A DNA stretch of 64,000 nt from Bathymodiolus brooksi (GCA_963680875.1 OY804586.1:49910203-49974202), one strand, 5' to 3'. Positions 45,560-56,527 are shown, counted from the first letter of the stretch. Translations and numbers: made by a program. Notes: generated from the letters alone by a model not told the origin.

Positions 45560-45691
45560 GTATATCCCTGTCTGTGGGACTGCATCTCTTCTCTTTAGAC
45601 TTGTGATTCCGTGTTTGTTTCTATAATGTCGCAACATGACGTCTTTTCTCGAACATGTCAGTTTACATACAGGACAAGTTTTATCATCCAT

Positions 45692-46868
45692 CTGCTCTGT
45701 TGGACAGACGTCTTACCTCTTTTGATGGTTTGGATAAGAAAGACTAGAGATTGTAATGTACACTTAATATATTCGACGTGGTCGTAATTAAAACAAACTT
45801 CTAAATACTTGCTTAGTCATTAGCAACTTATGAAATGATAATGTTAGTCTTTAAACATAAAATTTACTTTGCAAACAGGAAAAAAGCAAACTTTTTCATG
45901 AAGTGGAATAGATATATAATTTTGTTTGCAACTTTTATGATTCTTCTGTTGGGAGCGGAAAGTTTTCATCCACTTTAAAACAGATTAAATCATTTGCAAT
46001 TGAAACAAAAAAAAGTTCTTCAGCCAGTTTACAATAGATATCATGAACATTTTTATCAATATCATCACAATATTGTAAGATCTACCAGTATAAATTTCTC
46101 CTAATAAGAAAGATATTTATTTAGATTATGTTTTTTCTTAAGAAATGACTATGCAATTTAATTCCTTAACTTTATTTTTCAAGAAATGATAACTTTAAAC
46201 ATTAATCCTGGGCAAGATAAAAAAAAGATTGATTGATTGATTGCCAACATCCTGAGCAAGATATACATATATATATTCATATATCTACATATGAATAGTC
46301 TATAGACTTTCAAAGTCCTATTCTACAATCAAAGAAATCAACGAAATCAATATTGTGTTCTCCTTCCTCTGCTCACAAACATGGGGGGGGGGGGGGGGGG
46401 TGCATGCTAAACATCATCAATCTGGAATATAAAAGCCATGGAAACCAAATTTTATATGTTTATTGCAATAATAATTTGCATGAAATAAATAGAGTGGTCT
46501 GTCCTTACATGATAATTATACATGTTCAATATTAGTTCTCAATTATATATATATAACAAATAACAATAGCTATCAGTATTAACAACATATGTCTATATAC
46601 TACTATGACATAACAACATGACTTTCAGTTATAACTGTTTAAGGGGAAATAACTGTCTTCTGTTTTTCTGAAATATTTTCACAATAATATAAGTTCAATT
46701 CATTAATTATTATTTAGTTTTCACAAGAATTAAGATTTGACTATTTGCTACAAAACTAATCAAAGTTTGCTTGTATTTCTTGTTAAGTCTATATTTAAAT
46801 AAATAAATTATCTATTGCTATAAATAAAAAAAAAACAAAACTAAAAAAATGATTATTAACTTGTTTTA
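45692..46868. other. Upstream flank of the Polinton remnant, non-coding
   Basis: Just upstream of the zinc-finger ATG no promoter could be assigned. The rest is AT-rich, with a gattgattgattg run at 46229 and an 18-base G run at 46383. No polymerase B or other Polinton gene was found. Confidence 0.45.
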
Positions 46869-47156
46869 GGGACTGACCATTTAAGTTAAAGGAGTGGGGG
46901 GGGGGTATGGTTTTTTGTTTCGTTCAGAATTTTTTTTTCGGACAACACAAGAGTTAGAATATTTTTTTTTTTTTTGTTGCGCAAAGCGAGAGTTTTTTTT
47001 CCAGAATTCAACATTAGGTTATATGACAAAAACTCTGAATCAGATTTTTTTTTTCCTCCACCAAAATCAGAATATTTTTTTCAGCAACATTGGGAATCAG
47101 AATATTTTTTTTAGAAAAAAACCATAACCCCCCCTTCAAGTTAAATGATCGTTCCT
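46869..47156. mobile_element. Harbinger-like MITE, 288 bp, opposite orientation to 23407
   Basis: The ends gggactgaccatttaagtta and cttcaagttaaatgatcgtt are inverted, and TTA flanks both sides. The interior is the reverse complement of 23407-23691 (for example ttcaacattaggttatatga). Confidence 0.75.
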
Positions 47157-48096
47157 TTAGTCATCAGCAATAGATAATTTTAGTCTGTAAAACACAATAT
47201 TTACTTTGCATTACTTGTAGCTAGAAGTGCAAGAAACAAAGTGATCATCTAAATTCTTGGTTGAATTAAAATATAGTATACCATGGTTAAAAAGACCAGT
47301 TTTATGTTCAAAGAAATATGAGAGAGAAAAAAACAGGATATATTTAACAATAGGAAATGGACAAACATTACAGAATATCTTTCTAGTAATAACTGATTCA
47401 GTCAAAATTTGGGCCGTTCCTTGAAACATTCTTTAAAAATATTACTTTACCGTCCACATTTTAGTGTGAACATTTAGTATTATTTGAGGCATCTGGCATC
47501 ATGATAATGTATCAATGAATTTACATGCATCATATGCAAATTTTGATAGCTTATTCCTTGTCAATAGTGTCTGTGTCAAATGGGTTGAAAAACAAATTGA
47601 TAAAATATTTGAGAGCATAAAACCAACTTATGCTCAGCTAAAGCTAAACGAATTTCTAGTTTTGAACAACTTTATATTTTTTAATATATTAAAAAATACA
47701 TATTACGGGAATAAATTGACTTGAAGACTGATGGTTCCATGAGGGATAAAGAGTTTGCAATAGCAGAGGTATCTAAATGGTGGTTTGATGATAAAACTTT
47801 CTTTTTATCTCACAATACAAAATATGTACACATTTATCAATAAAACATCTAACCAAAGTAATGACACAACATGATATGAATAGGCAAGACTTTTAAATGA
47901 AAGGAAAGAAGATGACAACTTATATTGATTAAGGGATTCGATATACGCAATAGTTCTCCTTGAAAATTAACAACACACATGTTTCTTTCTGCAATAACAT
48001 GACTCTCAATCTACAGATAAAAATGTTCACCCATTATGCCGAAAATAAAAATATCACTGCATTCGCTCTTTCAGTTTTGATTATTGAAGACCTTAT
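47157..48096. other. Non-coding, no gene seen
   Basis: A 69-codon frame at 47515 has no motif. No repeat boundary recognised. Confidence 0.4.
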
Positions 48097-48320
48097 TTTG
48101 CGCATGCACACCCAAGGGAACCCCGAAGGAGTCAGGTGACCTTCGGTCACTTCCGGTAGCCATGGTACTTGTACTACTGTATTACATTTTGCATTACTAC
48201 TCTAGTAAGAAAAAAAAACGCGGAGCCGGTCATGCGCAGAACATACTTCCGGTCACTTCCGGTCATGACCACTTCCGGTTGCTCCCCCACAAGTACGACT
48301 TTGTCCGTACCCATATACTA
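48097..48320 (-). repeat. GC-rich repeat, right copy, inverted
   Basis: In reverse complement it reads gggtacggacaaagtcgtac, then tgggggagcaaccggaagtg, and on to gaaggtcacctgactccttc and gggtgtgcgcatgcgc. It matches the two halves of the left copy at 35565-36945. Together the copies face each other across the Polinton remnant. Confidence 0.75.
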
Positions 48321-48778
48321 CTCGGGTACATCAGACTATGTATACGACTGGAGCCGTAGATATATATCACGTGATTAAATAAAAAAAAACCAACGTAGTC
48401 GTGTATGCTTTATTTGTCTTGTCTGTACATGTATAATATGTAAATTGTAATACTAGAACACAAATGGGTTATTTGTGTGCATTAATAAAATAAAATAAAT
48501 TAAAAATGTCATTCGCCTGTACCACTGTTTCAACTATGGTTTTATGAAAGATAAAGGTTCTTCATTCTTGCCTTCCAGTTTTAGCATTGGTTGTATATCA
48601 TACTACAGCTTATGAAGGACATTTCATTGTCCTTGTCGGTAAATTAAATATATTCTTCCATGAAAAACTTGGCATGAAGCTGAAAAGTCACCGTAACGGA
48701 TGATGACGGTCTTGGCGTATTCTACTACAACAACCCAGCCGTGTGGTTTCTGAATGGCGTAACTCCAGAAGTATGCTC
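48321..48778. other. Non-coding
   Basis: No gene, repeat boundary or splice pair is seen. Confidence 0.4.
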
Positions 48779-49080
48779 AGTGAGTGGGTGATTGTTGTTC
48801 ACGCCAACTCAGCAATTCTTTCAGCTATATCATCGCGAGAACAAGTTAATTTTCAATGAATTGACGATGATTTTTATAGTGCCAGCTAACTGAAACAACA
48901 GTCCACGGATATATATGTCGCACCACTCGGGCACATTCTCCTGATTCCGAGTCAACCAGTCTTTGTTCTTTCTCTTTAATGCTTCGTGCTTAGTGAATAA
49001 GCAACAAATGTCAATTTTAAAGTCTTTGGTTTAACCCGATCGGGACTCGAACTCACGATCTACCAACAGAAGTAGGACGC
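48779..49080 (-). repeat. SINE family C, reverse orientation
   Basis: The reverse complement has box-B-like gagttcgagtccc (near 49040), then ttggttgactcggaatcagg and the 3' end agaattgctgagttggcgtg. The tRNA-like head is truncated. Confidence 0.75.
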
Positions 49081-50249
49081 ATGTATATGTTATGTTGTAT
49101 ACCTTATAATACAACAATGTATATATATTGAATGAACAAAAATGAAAAAAATGCCAATACCCATTAAAGGTATAATGTCGTTGAATTTGGTGATTTTGTT
49201 TTTGTTATTTGGTCCAGATATTTTTACAAGGAGTACATTAAAAACATAAATTAACATTAATTATCGAGTTTTAAAGTAAAAAGTTCATCCTTTCTCTATT
49301 ATTTGCAAGAAGACCATCTCGAACATAAATTCTTGTCCGTACGACAAAAAAAAACCTGCACGCGGTCGTACGAGAATATTAACTGATTCTGTTGGAAACA
49401 GAAACAGGAAAGAAGTTTTGACGAAATATAATAAACCAAAATTAACATATAGGCCACCAGCATGACCGGTGGATAGAATTGAAGGAAGCGTTGAGAGTTA
49501 AAACTCATGCTGAAGTGTCAACATCTTTGCAATTGCGCATGTAGTTCAGAAATTGGGACATGCAAAATTAATGATGGTGGGAGACAAACTGCACACGAAA
49601 AACAACGAAAATACACGTTTTATGCTCATGTTTTGAAGATAAATAGTAACTTTCAACGCCAAAAAAAAAAACTTTTTAAAAAATTACCAAGCTTAATGAC
49701 ATTACATTGTATACCTTTAACATTACATACTAAATTTAGTATTATTGTATTTTCCCCTCTGATAATGTATTTAAATAATGTGTAAAATAAACTTTTTTAT
49801 TATGAGAAAAGTCTCCAAAAGACGTTAATCATAAAATCTTCGAATAACATAAATTATATAAATTATTATTTTTTAAATATTTTCGTGATACAATTGTTTC
49901 TCATATTCTTAAGTTATGGCAAGGACCATATAAGTCTCATTTCCGTCATTGATTGTGGACATTGTAATAAAATGTGTAATTCATCTTCCACAGCAACATT
50001 GGTAACTCACGACTAACCACTCTCCGATATTCTCCATCGGAGCGTTATCAGCTGTTGGTTATCTTTGGGAGCAAATATCAAAGTTTGAAATCACTATATA
50101 GTCTTAATTTTGTGTAATTTCCAAACAGGAGATTATTTACAACACGCTGTAGGAAAATCAAGTTGGTCCTTTGCAAACAATTTGTTTCTTAGTATAAAAA
50201 TCCTCACCCACGTTTCCCCGCGGACCACGGCTCACTACGATAAGAGAAG
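49081..50249. other. Non-coding, no gene seen
   Basis: Several frames of 60-90 codons, none with recognisable motifs. Confidence 0.4.
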
Positions 50250-50340
50250 CAGGGGCGGATCCAGGATTTCAATTTAGGGGGGGGGGGGGGGGGGGGCGCA
50301 CTTAAAAAAATTGCGCCGCGCAGGGGAAGGCGTGAAAATT
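50250..50340. mobile_element. hAT-type element end with long G tract
   Basis: It begins caggggcggatccaggattt, a terminus I associate with widespread hAT MITEs, then runs into about 20 consecutive G. No matching right end was found before the next SINE. Confidence 0.5.
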
Positions 50341-50361
50341 TTTGGTGAACAAATCATATTT

Positions 50362-50650
50362 CTTCCAATGAGATGATGATGAGGTCCGCTTTGTATTAGA
50401 CCAACACGCTTAGTTGGATTTTAATAGTGCTAGCTCTGACACTAAAACAACAGTCCGCGGATAGATATGTCGCCACACTCGGATACATTACTCTGATTCC
50501 GATCCAGCCAGTCTTTGCTCCTTTTCCTTAATGCTGCGTGCTCAGCGGAGAAGCAACAAATACCAATTTCATTTTGGTTTGACCCGAACCCACGATCTAC
50601 CGCACTCGAGGCGAGCACGCTAACCATTACGCCACCGATGCGATATTTAA
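50362..50650 (-). repeat. SINE family C, near full length
   Basis: The reverse complement starts tggcgtaatggttagcgtgc, a clear tRNA-like head, then gtagatcgtgggttcgggtc (box B) and runs to the 3' body. Confidence 0.85.
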
Positions 50651-51344
50651 TGATAAAAATGGTTTTGGTTATGGTGTTTAACCATAGCCAGAAATGATGG
50701 GTACTTTGTTCATTTGCATATCTAAGATGGCGACGCCGGGACGTCAGCAATTTTCATATGATCTATATAGACGATATTATTCATAATTGCAGGTATGTCA
50801 TTTTCTGAACTTGAAAATGATACATTGAATCAAGCTGAATTAAATGAAATAAAAATTAATGAAAACAATTAAATATTCGAGGTTCCTGGACTAAATGAAA
50901 ATCCGAGGCGACATGAAACTGGTGGCGTGTGACACAAAATTTAACAATGAATGACATTTGGCGACACATTTTCTGAAATTAATTTAGATTCCTCAATAAT
51001 ATATGTAATTATATTGACTAACCTTATATTTCTAGTTTCTAAACTCGGGGTTCCCACATTAAATATAATATGATCATTTTTGTATGATCGCGATATCAAA
51101 GACATGTCTAAAATCGTTACAAAACAAACATATTTGAATTTTGACAGAAGAAAAACTTTGCGGAAATAAACAATAACTTTTAATTTTCGAATCATTGACG
51201 GACACATTGAATTTCCGTACTGTAGGCTATTTTTTGACAAATCTAATAAACGATCCATCAAGCTTGAAACTGCAGTCACGTGATCAAAATCTAATTTAAA
51301 TATGATGAATATTTATGAGGAAAGTACCATCAATTTCTGGATAT
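50651..51344. other. Non-coding with a coding-like duplicated fragment at 50795-50892
   Basis: The segment 50795-50892 matches 55416-55510. In one frame both give similar residues (SELENDTLNQAEL against SEIENDALNQAKP, then LNEIKIN). It may be a fragment of a transposon or gene exon. The rest shows nothing. Confidence 0.45.
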
Positions 51345-51572
51345 GCGTCACTTTCAACAATAGTTCAGTTATATCGAGGTCAGTTTTATTTGTAGAGGAA
51401 ACCGGAGTCCACGGAGAAAACCAGCGACCTGTCGCAAGTCACTGACAAACTTTATCACATAATGTTGTATCGAGTACACCTCGTCATGATTCGAATGTAT
51501 AGCGTTAGTGGTGATAGGCACCATTTGTACAGATAGTTGTAAATCCAACTACCATACGATCACGACGGCACC
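51345..51572 (-). repeat. SINE family A, near full length
   Basis: The reverse complement has the head gccgtcgtgatcgtatggta and the shared body. Box B is degraded (cattcgaatcatg). Confidence 0.85.
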
Positions 51573-52062
51573 TAATGATAAAAAGGAACTATTTCAGTTG
51601 AAGCACATCTCAAACATTTTTATCGAGCGTTAAGATGTATTAGTTTTTTGTAGGTAATGCGTGATGATCGCCGTGATTTTTTGTTCTTTGTTTGTAGGTA
51701 AAAAGCCATCCATACTTTTATTTCTTAACATTGTTCTGTCTTCTATTTTCTGATAATAATCTCTTTTTAAATTCTGTATGCGTGTTTCCAGAAGAATGTG
51801 TTGTTTTTCTATATGTTTTATAAATATACAACTGCAAAATGAAAGGACCTTATGTTTTGAGTTGTAGATACTACCGTCCACGTCACAATCAGAAACATAT
51901 ATATAACATGAGACACATAAAACAATGGTTGTAATAAATAATATGCTAAAAAATGTTTCAAAGGTCAATACACTGAAAACCAGAGGTTCCCAAGAGCACG
52001 TATCCACACCCTACAACCGGCTATCTGGACAACAGATGCTATCGGGAACTCAGATCATATCT

Positions 52063-53758
52063 GGGTCATTATCAAAATACACGGACTTATTCCTGTTCAT
52101 ATTTTGGTGACATCAAATATTTTTGTTCCCGTTTTGCTTTAGCCTATTAGTTTTTCCTACATTATAATGACATATTTACATAATATGCAGTCGGGAAAAC
52201 CACCATGAAAATAAATATTTCTAGATATGTAGCACCCCCTAATACCTTTCAGTCCGTGGTGCTACCAACATAAAATTATTCTTTTTAGGAAAATGAAAAA
52301 TAATTTTTATGTAAAAAGTGGTTACATGCATAATATACAGGGAAATTATGCATAATGTAGGATATTTTCTTTGGAGCACTATTTTTTTTCACAATATTTG
52401 GATATGTAGTTGTGGAATTCCATTTAAGCTGCATTATGAAGCAAACAAGTTTTCATAATTGTATTTTGTTTCACTTTATATAAAGAAAAGAAGACTTATA
52501 CATAGTTATCAAAGTCAACTTTATTCAACTATAATATAATTTACTTCAATTATGTCATTTATCCTTTTTATGAAACAATTTACACGAGGTAACACCATTG
52601 ACAAGAGGTAACACCACAGATGACAAAAGTAACACCAGGGACATCTTCATGAATGTAAACATTTAATTCAAGAAAAAAACCACAACTTTCAACCTATATT
52701 TGTTGTTTTCTTAATGTTTTCAGTACAATATTCAGTTTTTCAACATATTGGTTTGATGCATGAGCATTATCAGTTTTGTCCATGGTGTTATGAAGATATG
52801 TCCATGGTGTTATGAAGATATGTCCCTGGTGTTACCAGGTCTAAAAAGTATACTCCCATCAGCTTGTTAAACTATATCTTACATGTAAATGACGATGTTT
52901 GAACAATTTTTCTGCATAGGTTAAAGAGCAATATTTTGTTCTGTATATTACTGTTTATGGAATAATGTGTTTATTCACAATTTTAATGCTAAATGTCTGT
53001 GCTGTTACACAATCTTTATGGTAACACCATTGACAGTAACACCACAGAAAACGGGTAAGTATTTTCAGGATAAAAGGAAAATAATTCCTTCCTGACTATT
53101 TTATATGTATATCCTGTGAAGAATACCAAATGTAATGTATTTTATATTTTTACATTTTGTTCAATTCTAACAAAAAGAAGTAGTGAGAAGTACACCACAG
53201 ACATAAAATTTATATACTATACCAATCGCACGTACCTTTTCGGCTCTATATTAGTTTATGGATCACTTTTGTTTTTGTCGTCTGCACATGTCATGAAACA
53301 GGAAATAAGCAAAGGGAGAAACTCTTTTTGCTTCAAATATGACAAGGCAGATAACTCTTACCAGCCTTAATAGGAAGGGTAACACCACAGACATGAAAAT
53401 CTATAACAGCAGGATTTTGCTAATTTTCAATATATATCAAGCAAAAATAATGTTGTGCTATTAGAGTTTTAGGAATAGTTCAAAAATAATATAAAGATCG
53501 AATAAAATCATAACATCTGAATAGTACAAATGACCAAAAGTAAGTCATTCTGGAAAAATAACACGTAACACCAAGGATAAAACAGGTCTTCGTGTAGCTA
53601 GTATAAATTCGCAATTGGACCAATCTGGATTTAGATGGTAAAATTATAAAAAGCTGATGTGCCTTCATGCAAAAACATGTTTTCTCCAATCAGTTTGGTT
53701 GATATTTGTCTTTTAATTGTGTAATAACAGAAAAGTGCGTGTTTTTTTATAATGATCC
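52063..53758. mobile_element. 1.7-kb TIR element inserted in a fold-back arm
   Basis: The ends are imperfect inverted repeats of about 30 bp: gggtcattatcaaaatacac at left, ggatcattataaaaaaacac in reverse at right. The uninterrupted right arm gives the empty site and shows that ATCT (52059-52062 and 53759-53762) was duplicated. The interior has about ten copies of a taacacca motif in both orientations and no recognisable transposase. The superfamily is not assigned. Confidence 0.8.
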
Positions 53759-54157
53759 ATCTACGCCACACGGAATGACAGGTAGGAATTTCTTTGACGT
53801 TTTTCTTCCATTTTATCTACTTTTTGGATTTTAAATTTATGTCTGATTAGTTGCACTACAAATGAGAAATTTGCATACCAAATATGACAGTATAGGTTTT
53901 AATATTTAGTAAGTTTTCAATCAATGAAGATAGAATTTGACATTTTCAACAGAGAATTCTTCATAACATTAACGTTTTCTCTAAAATTTCAAAAGAAAGC
54001 ACAAGTTTCTATAATATACATGAAAAATATAGTGTTTCTTCTACCTTCCTGTACAACGGGAACTCGAAGTGTAATGTAGTAAGAATATTATACGCAATTT
54101 CATTCCAATGGTCAAAATGTTTTGACTATCGGGGACAGCAGATCTGGCTATCACGTA

Positions 54158-54382
54158 CATCAGATCAGTGGAGTTAAATGGCAATCGGGAACATGAAAAA
54201 AATTAAAAGAAATTCCATTGTTAATTAACTTTGTTTCTCTCATTATTGTGCATTATTCATACCGCTCCTCCCTGGCTTCTCCTGACACTTGAAGAAATAT
54301 CATTTGTTTCCCGATTTGACACTAAAAAGTCTCGTGAAATTTGTTATGTTCCCGATTGCCATTTAACTCCACTGATCTGATG
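54158..54382. repeat. Perfect 37-bp inverted repeat inside the fold-back spacer
   Basis: Left arm 54158-54194 (catcagatcagtggagttaa, then atggcaatcgggaacat) and right arm 54346-54382 are exact reverse complements, 151 bases apart. Related short phrases (gctatcgggaac, attcccgattgcc) recur elsewhere in the spacer and arms. Confidence 0.9.
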
Positions 54383-55206
54383 AAATTGATCACAAATGAA
54401 ATATTACAAAACTTCTAAATATCCTAATTCAATCAAATCTTTTTAAAAGAAGTAATTTTCAAGTTATTTATCAGTTTATCCATGTCAAAGACATTTCCAA
54501 AGTCAATGACAATGGAAATCAATACAAGCAAAAGCTAATACTATGGTATTGGACAAAAAATATTTTTTAATGGGTTTCACAGCTTCGAAAATATATTTTT
54601 ACTTCGGAACAATCTCAATGCTTTGAAATTTAAAGGCAACCATTAGCCATGAATTTCAATATTTGAATTATTCTAAACACTAATGGCTAAACCAGAAATA
54701 AGAATTCATGTCACTGTTATTCCCGATTGCCAACATCTGCTGTCAGTGATAGTCAGTTTCAAAATAATCTACTGTCCTCGATAGCCAAAACATGTTGACC
54801 ATTGGAATGAAATTGCGTATAATATTCTTACTACATAACACTTTGAGTTCCCGTTGTACAGGAAGGTAGAAGAAACACTATATTTTTCATGTATATGATA
54901 GAAACTTGTGCTTTCTTTTGAAATTTTAGAGAAAACGTTAATGTTATGAAGGATTCTCTGTTGAAAATGTCAAATTCTATCTTCATTGATTGAAAACTTA
55001 CTAAATATTAAAACCTATACTGTCATATTTGGTATGCAAATTTCTCATTTGTAGTGCAACAAATCAGACATAAATTTAAAATCCAAAAAGTAGATAAAAT
55101 GGAAGAAAAACGTCAAAGAAATTCCTACCTGTCATTCCGTGTGGCGTAGATATGATCTGAGTTCCCGATAGCATCTGTTGTCCAGATAGCCGGTTGTAGG
55201 GTGTGG

Positions 55207-55536
55207 TATCGCTCACCTGTTGATTACATTTGGCTCTCTTTAAACCCTTTTATTTCGGATATTAGGGATGTAGCCTGTGCTAAGTCTGTTAATGAAAAAT
55301 ACAGACAGGAAATGTCTTAAGAAATATAAAGAAAAACCTCATGAAAATCGGACTTAAAATAAAAACTGACAATGTTGGGGTTTGGTCCCATTTCTTAAAT
55401 GCATGCCATGGATGTTTATTTCTGAGATTGAAAATGATGCATTAAACCAAGCTAAGCCTAAATTAAATGAAATAAAAATTAATGGCAACCATGAAATTTT
55501 TGAGATTCCAGTAATACATACTGGCCTTAGCCCGAG
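55207..55536. other. Coding-like repeated fragment
   Basis: The stretch 55416-55510 is the second copy of the fragment at 50795-50892. It ends next to the fold-back arm at 55537. No complete gene is seen. Confidence 0.4.
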
Positions 55537-56479
55537 ATTCCTCTGCCATTCGACGACTTTTTGTTCGACTTGCTGGAACCGTGGGATGTCAGAGCGCTCT
55601 CCATAAGGAAAACAGCGGATTTGCCACTCCAACTCTGGGTCGACACATTTCCACGTTTCGTGGCTATCGGATTATATTTTCTATCCGAAACCCTTATATA
55701 AATCGCTTCACCAATTATTTGTCTATTCATTCACAACCATCTTACCCTCAGAAAGTGGTGTTACACTCGAGTACAGCACGATTTTCACATAGACCCTATC
55801 ATTTCGCCATGTCAGTTTATTTTTCAACCATTTGTCACGTGACTTCGAGAAAACTACGATTACTGCAATGTATCATGGGAGATGATTTGCATATATGATC
55901 TTACCTTGTACAAAATGAGAGGGGGGAACGTAATACATGCTCTTTCCGAAGCCCATGGGTAACACTGCCATTGAATCTTTTCTTTCCAACACATTTTGTA
56001 TTATTTCCTTCTGCTCTGATTTGAGCTGTAGATGGAACTGTTGGTCCTGCAAAATACGCTTTATATCATGTATGTTGTTGTTTACGTATGCAAATAATTT
56101 GGCGCGCTGCATTAAGTAGCTCTCATCATGCAATGCGTTGCTGTCATCATTCAGTTAGTATCGCGAGATCACGCTTAATGGCTGAAAAAAAAACTGACAC
56201 ATGGCGAAATGATAGGGTCTACTCTATGTGAAAATCGTGCTGTACTCGAGTGTAACACCACTTTCTGAGGGTAAGATGGTTATGAATGAATAGAAAAATG
56301 ATTGGTGAAGCGATTTATATAAGGGTTTCGGATAAAAAATAAAATCCGATAGCCACGAAACGTGGAAATGTGTCGACCCAGAGTTGGAGTGGCAAATCCG
56401 ACGTGTTCCTTATGGGGAGCGCTCTGACGTCCCACGGCTCCAGCAAGTCGAACAAAAAGCTATCGGACGGCAGAGGAAT
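55537..56479. mobile_element. Second fold-back element with a helicase-like exon in its loop
   Basis: Arms 55537-55829 and 56180-56479 are inverted and closely similar (for example tgttcgacttgctgg and agagcgctc in both). Each arm has coding-like frames facing away from the loop (GERSDIPRFQQVEQKVV against GERSDVPRLQQVEQKAI), suggesting the arms derive from a gene. The loop (55830-56179) carries the exon at 55905-56133. Confidence 0.85.
55905..56133 (-). pseudogene. RecQ-like helicase 5' exon fragment
   Basis: The frame begins MHDESYLMQRAKLFAYVNN and contains LKSEQKEIIQNVLERKDSMA followed by VLPMGFGKSMYYVPPSHF. This is the start of a superfamily 2 helicase: a Q-like 'L..EQ...I' segment and motif I (P-loop) 'LP.GFGKS', in the style of the RecQ-like proteins common in invertebrate genomes. 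The usual Thr of PTGxGKS is Met here. The exon ends with a consensus 5' splice site, CAAG|GTAAGA, after a phase-1 codon. The rest of the helicase is not in the window. It sits in the loop of a fold-back element, so it is probably a captured or dead copy. Confidence 0.7.
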
Positions 56480-56527
56480 GTGTAAGAAATTTAAGTTGCA
56501 TAATTACAAACATGGACACATACATAT

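Larger units (their letters stand above)
38617..45691 (-). mobile_element. Decayed Polinton/Maverick (adintovirus-like) element, polymerase missing
   Basis: Nine collinear minus-strand genes form the morphogenesis and integration block of a Polinton. In order they are packaging ATPase, pX-like protein, 231-aa protein, integrase, small membrane protein, penton, pVI-like protein, major capsid protein and protease. From the pX-like gene onward the coding regions overlap or are separated by only a few bases (several ATGA or TAATG junctions), as in viral operon-like blocks. Such elements are integrated virus-like transposons of eukaryotes and normally also carry a protein-primed DNA polymerase B, which is not found here. 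Six genes are disrupted, so this copy is dead. Its outer boundaries are uncertain: no short terminal repeat with a 6-bp duplication was found. Confidence 0.9.
43822..45691 (-). pseudogene. FtsK/A32-type packaging ATPase with N-terminal zinc finger, split by an insertion
   Basis: The ATPase part (44550-43822, 242 codons) has NPYTFYVPDKYDPDHF, a P-loop region SVISGPTGSGKLVFVRRF, Walker B in KHLIILDDLMDE, and the sensor region FKNPRDVSQIMALAHQM. These belong to the genome-packaging ATPases of Polintons and related large DNA viruses. Upstream is a proline-coding minisatellite (44551-44670). Beyond the 44679-45559 insertion, the true start (ATG at 45691) encodes a C2H2 finger, DDKTCPVCKLTCSRKDVMLR followed by HYRNKH. 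The residue after the P-loop Lys is Leu where Ser or Thr is normal, which should impair Mg-ATP binding. With the insertion, frameshifts in the linker and the P-loop change, the gene is dead. Confidence 0.85.
52003..55206. mobile_element. Fold-back structure with about 445-bp arms, one arm interrupted
   Basis: The right arm is continuous (54767-55206). Its reverse complement is found in two pieces on the left: 52003-52062 and 53759-54143. The 1.7-kb element 52063-53758 interrupts the left arm. The arms are highly similar over nearly 450 bp, and the spacer (54144-54766) itself contains a perfect 37-bp inverted repeat. A frame at 51630-52007 enters the outer arm but has no known motif. Confidence 0.85.

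Noticed and set aside
45692..48096. Search for DNA polymerase B or its motifs beside the ATPase gene
   Set aside because: No frame with exonuclease or polymerase motifs was found here or between 37 and 38.6 kb on either strand.
51630..52007. 125-codon minus-strand frame with a hydrophobic segment
   Set aside because: It enters the fold-back arm and has no recognisable family; chance openness cannot be excluded.
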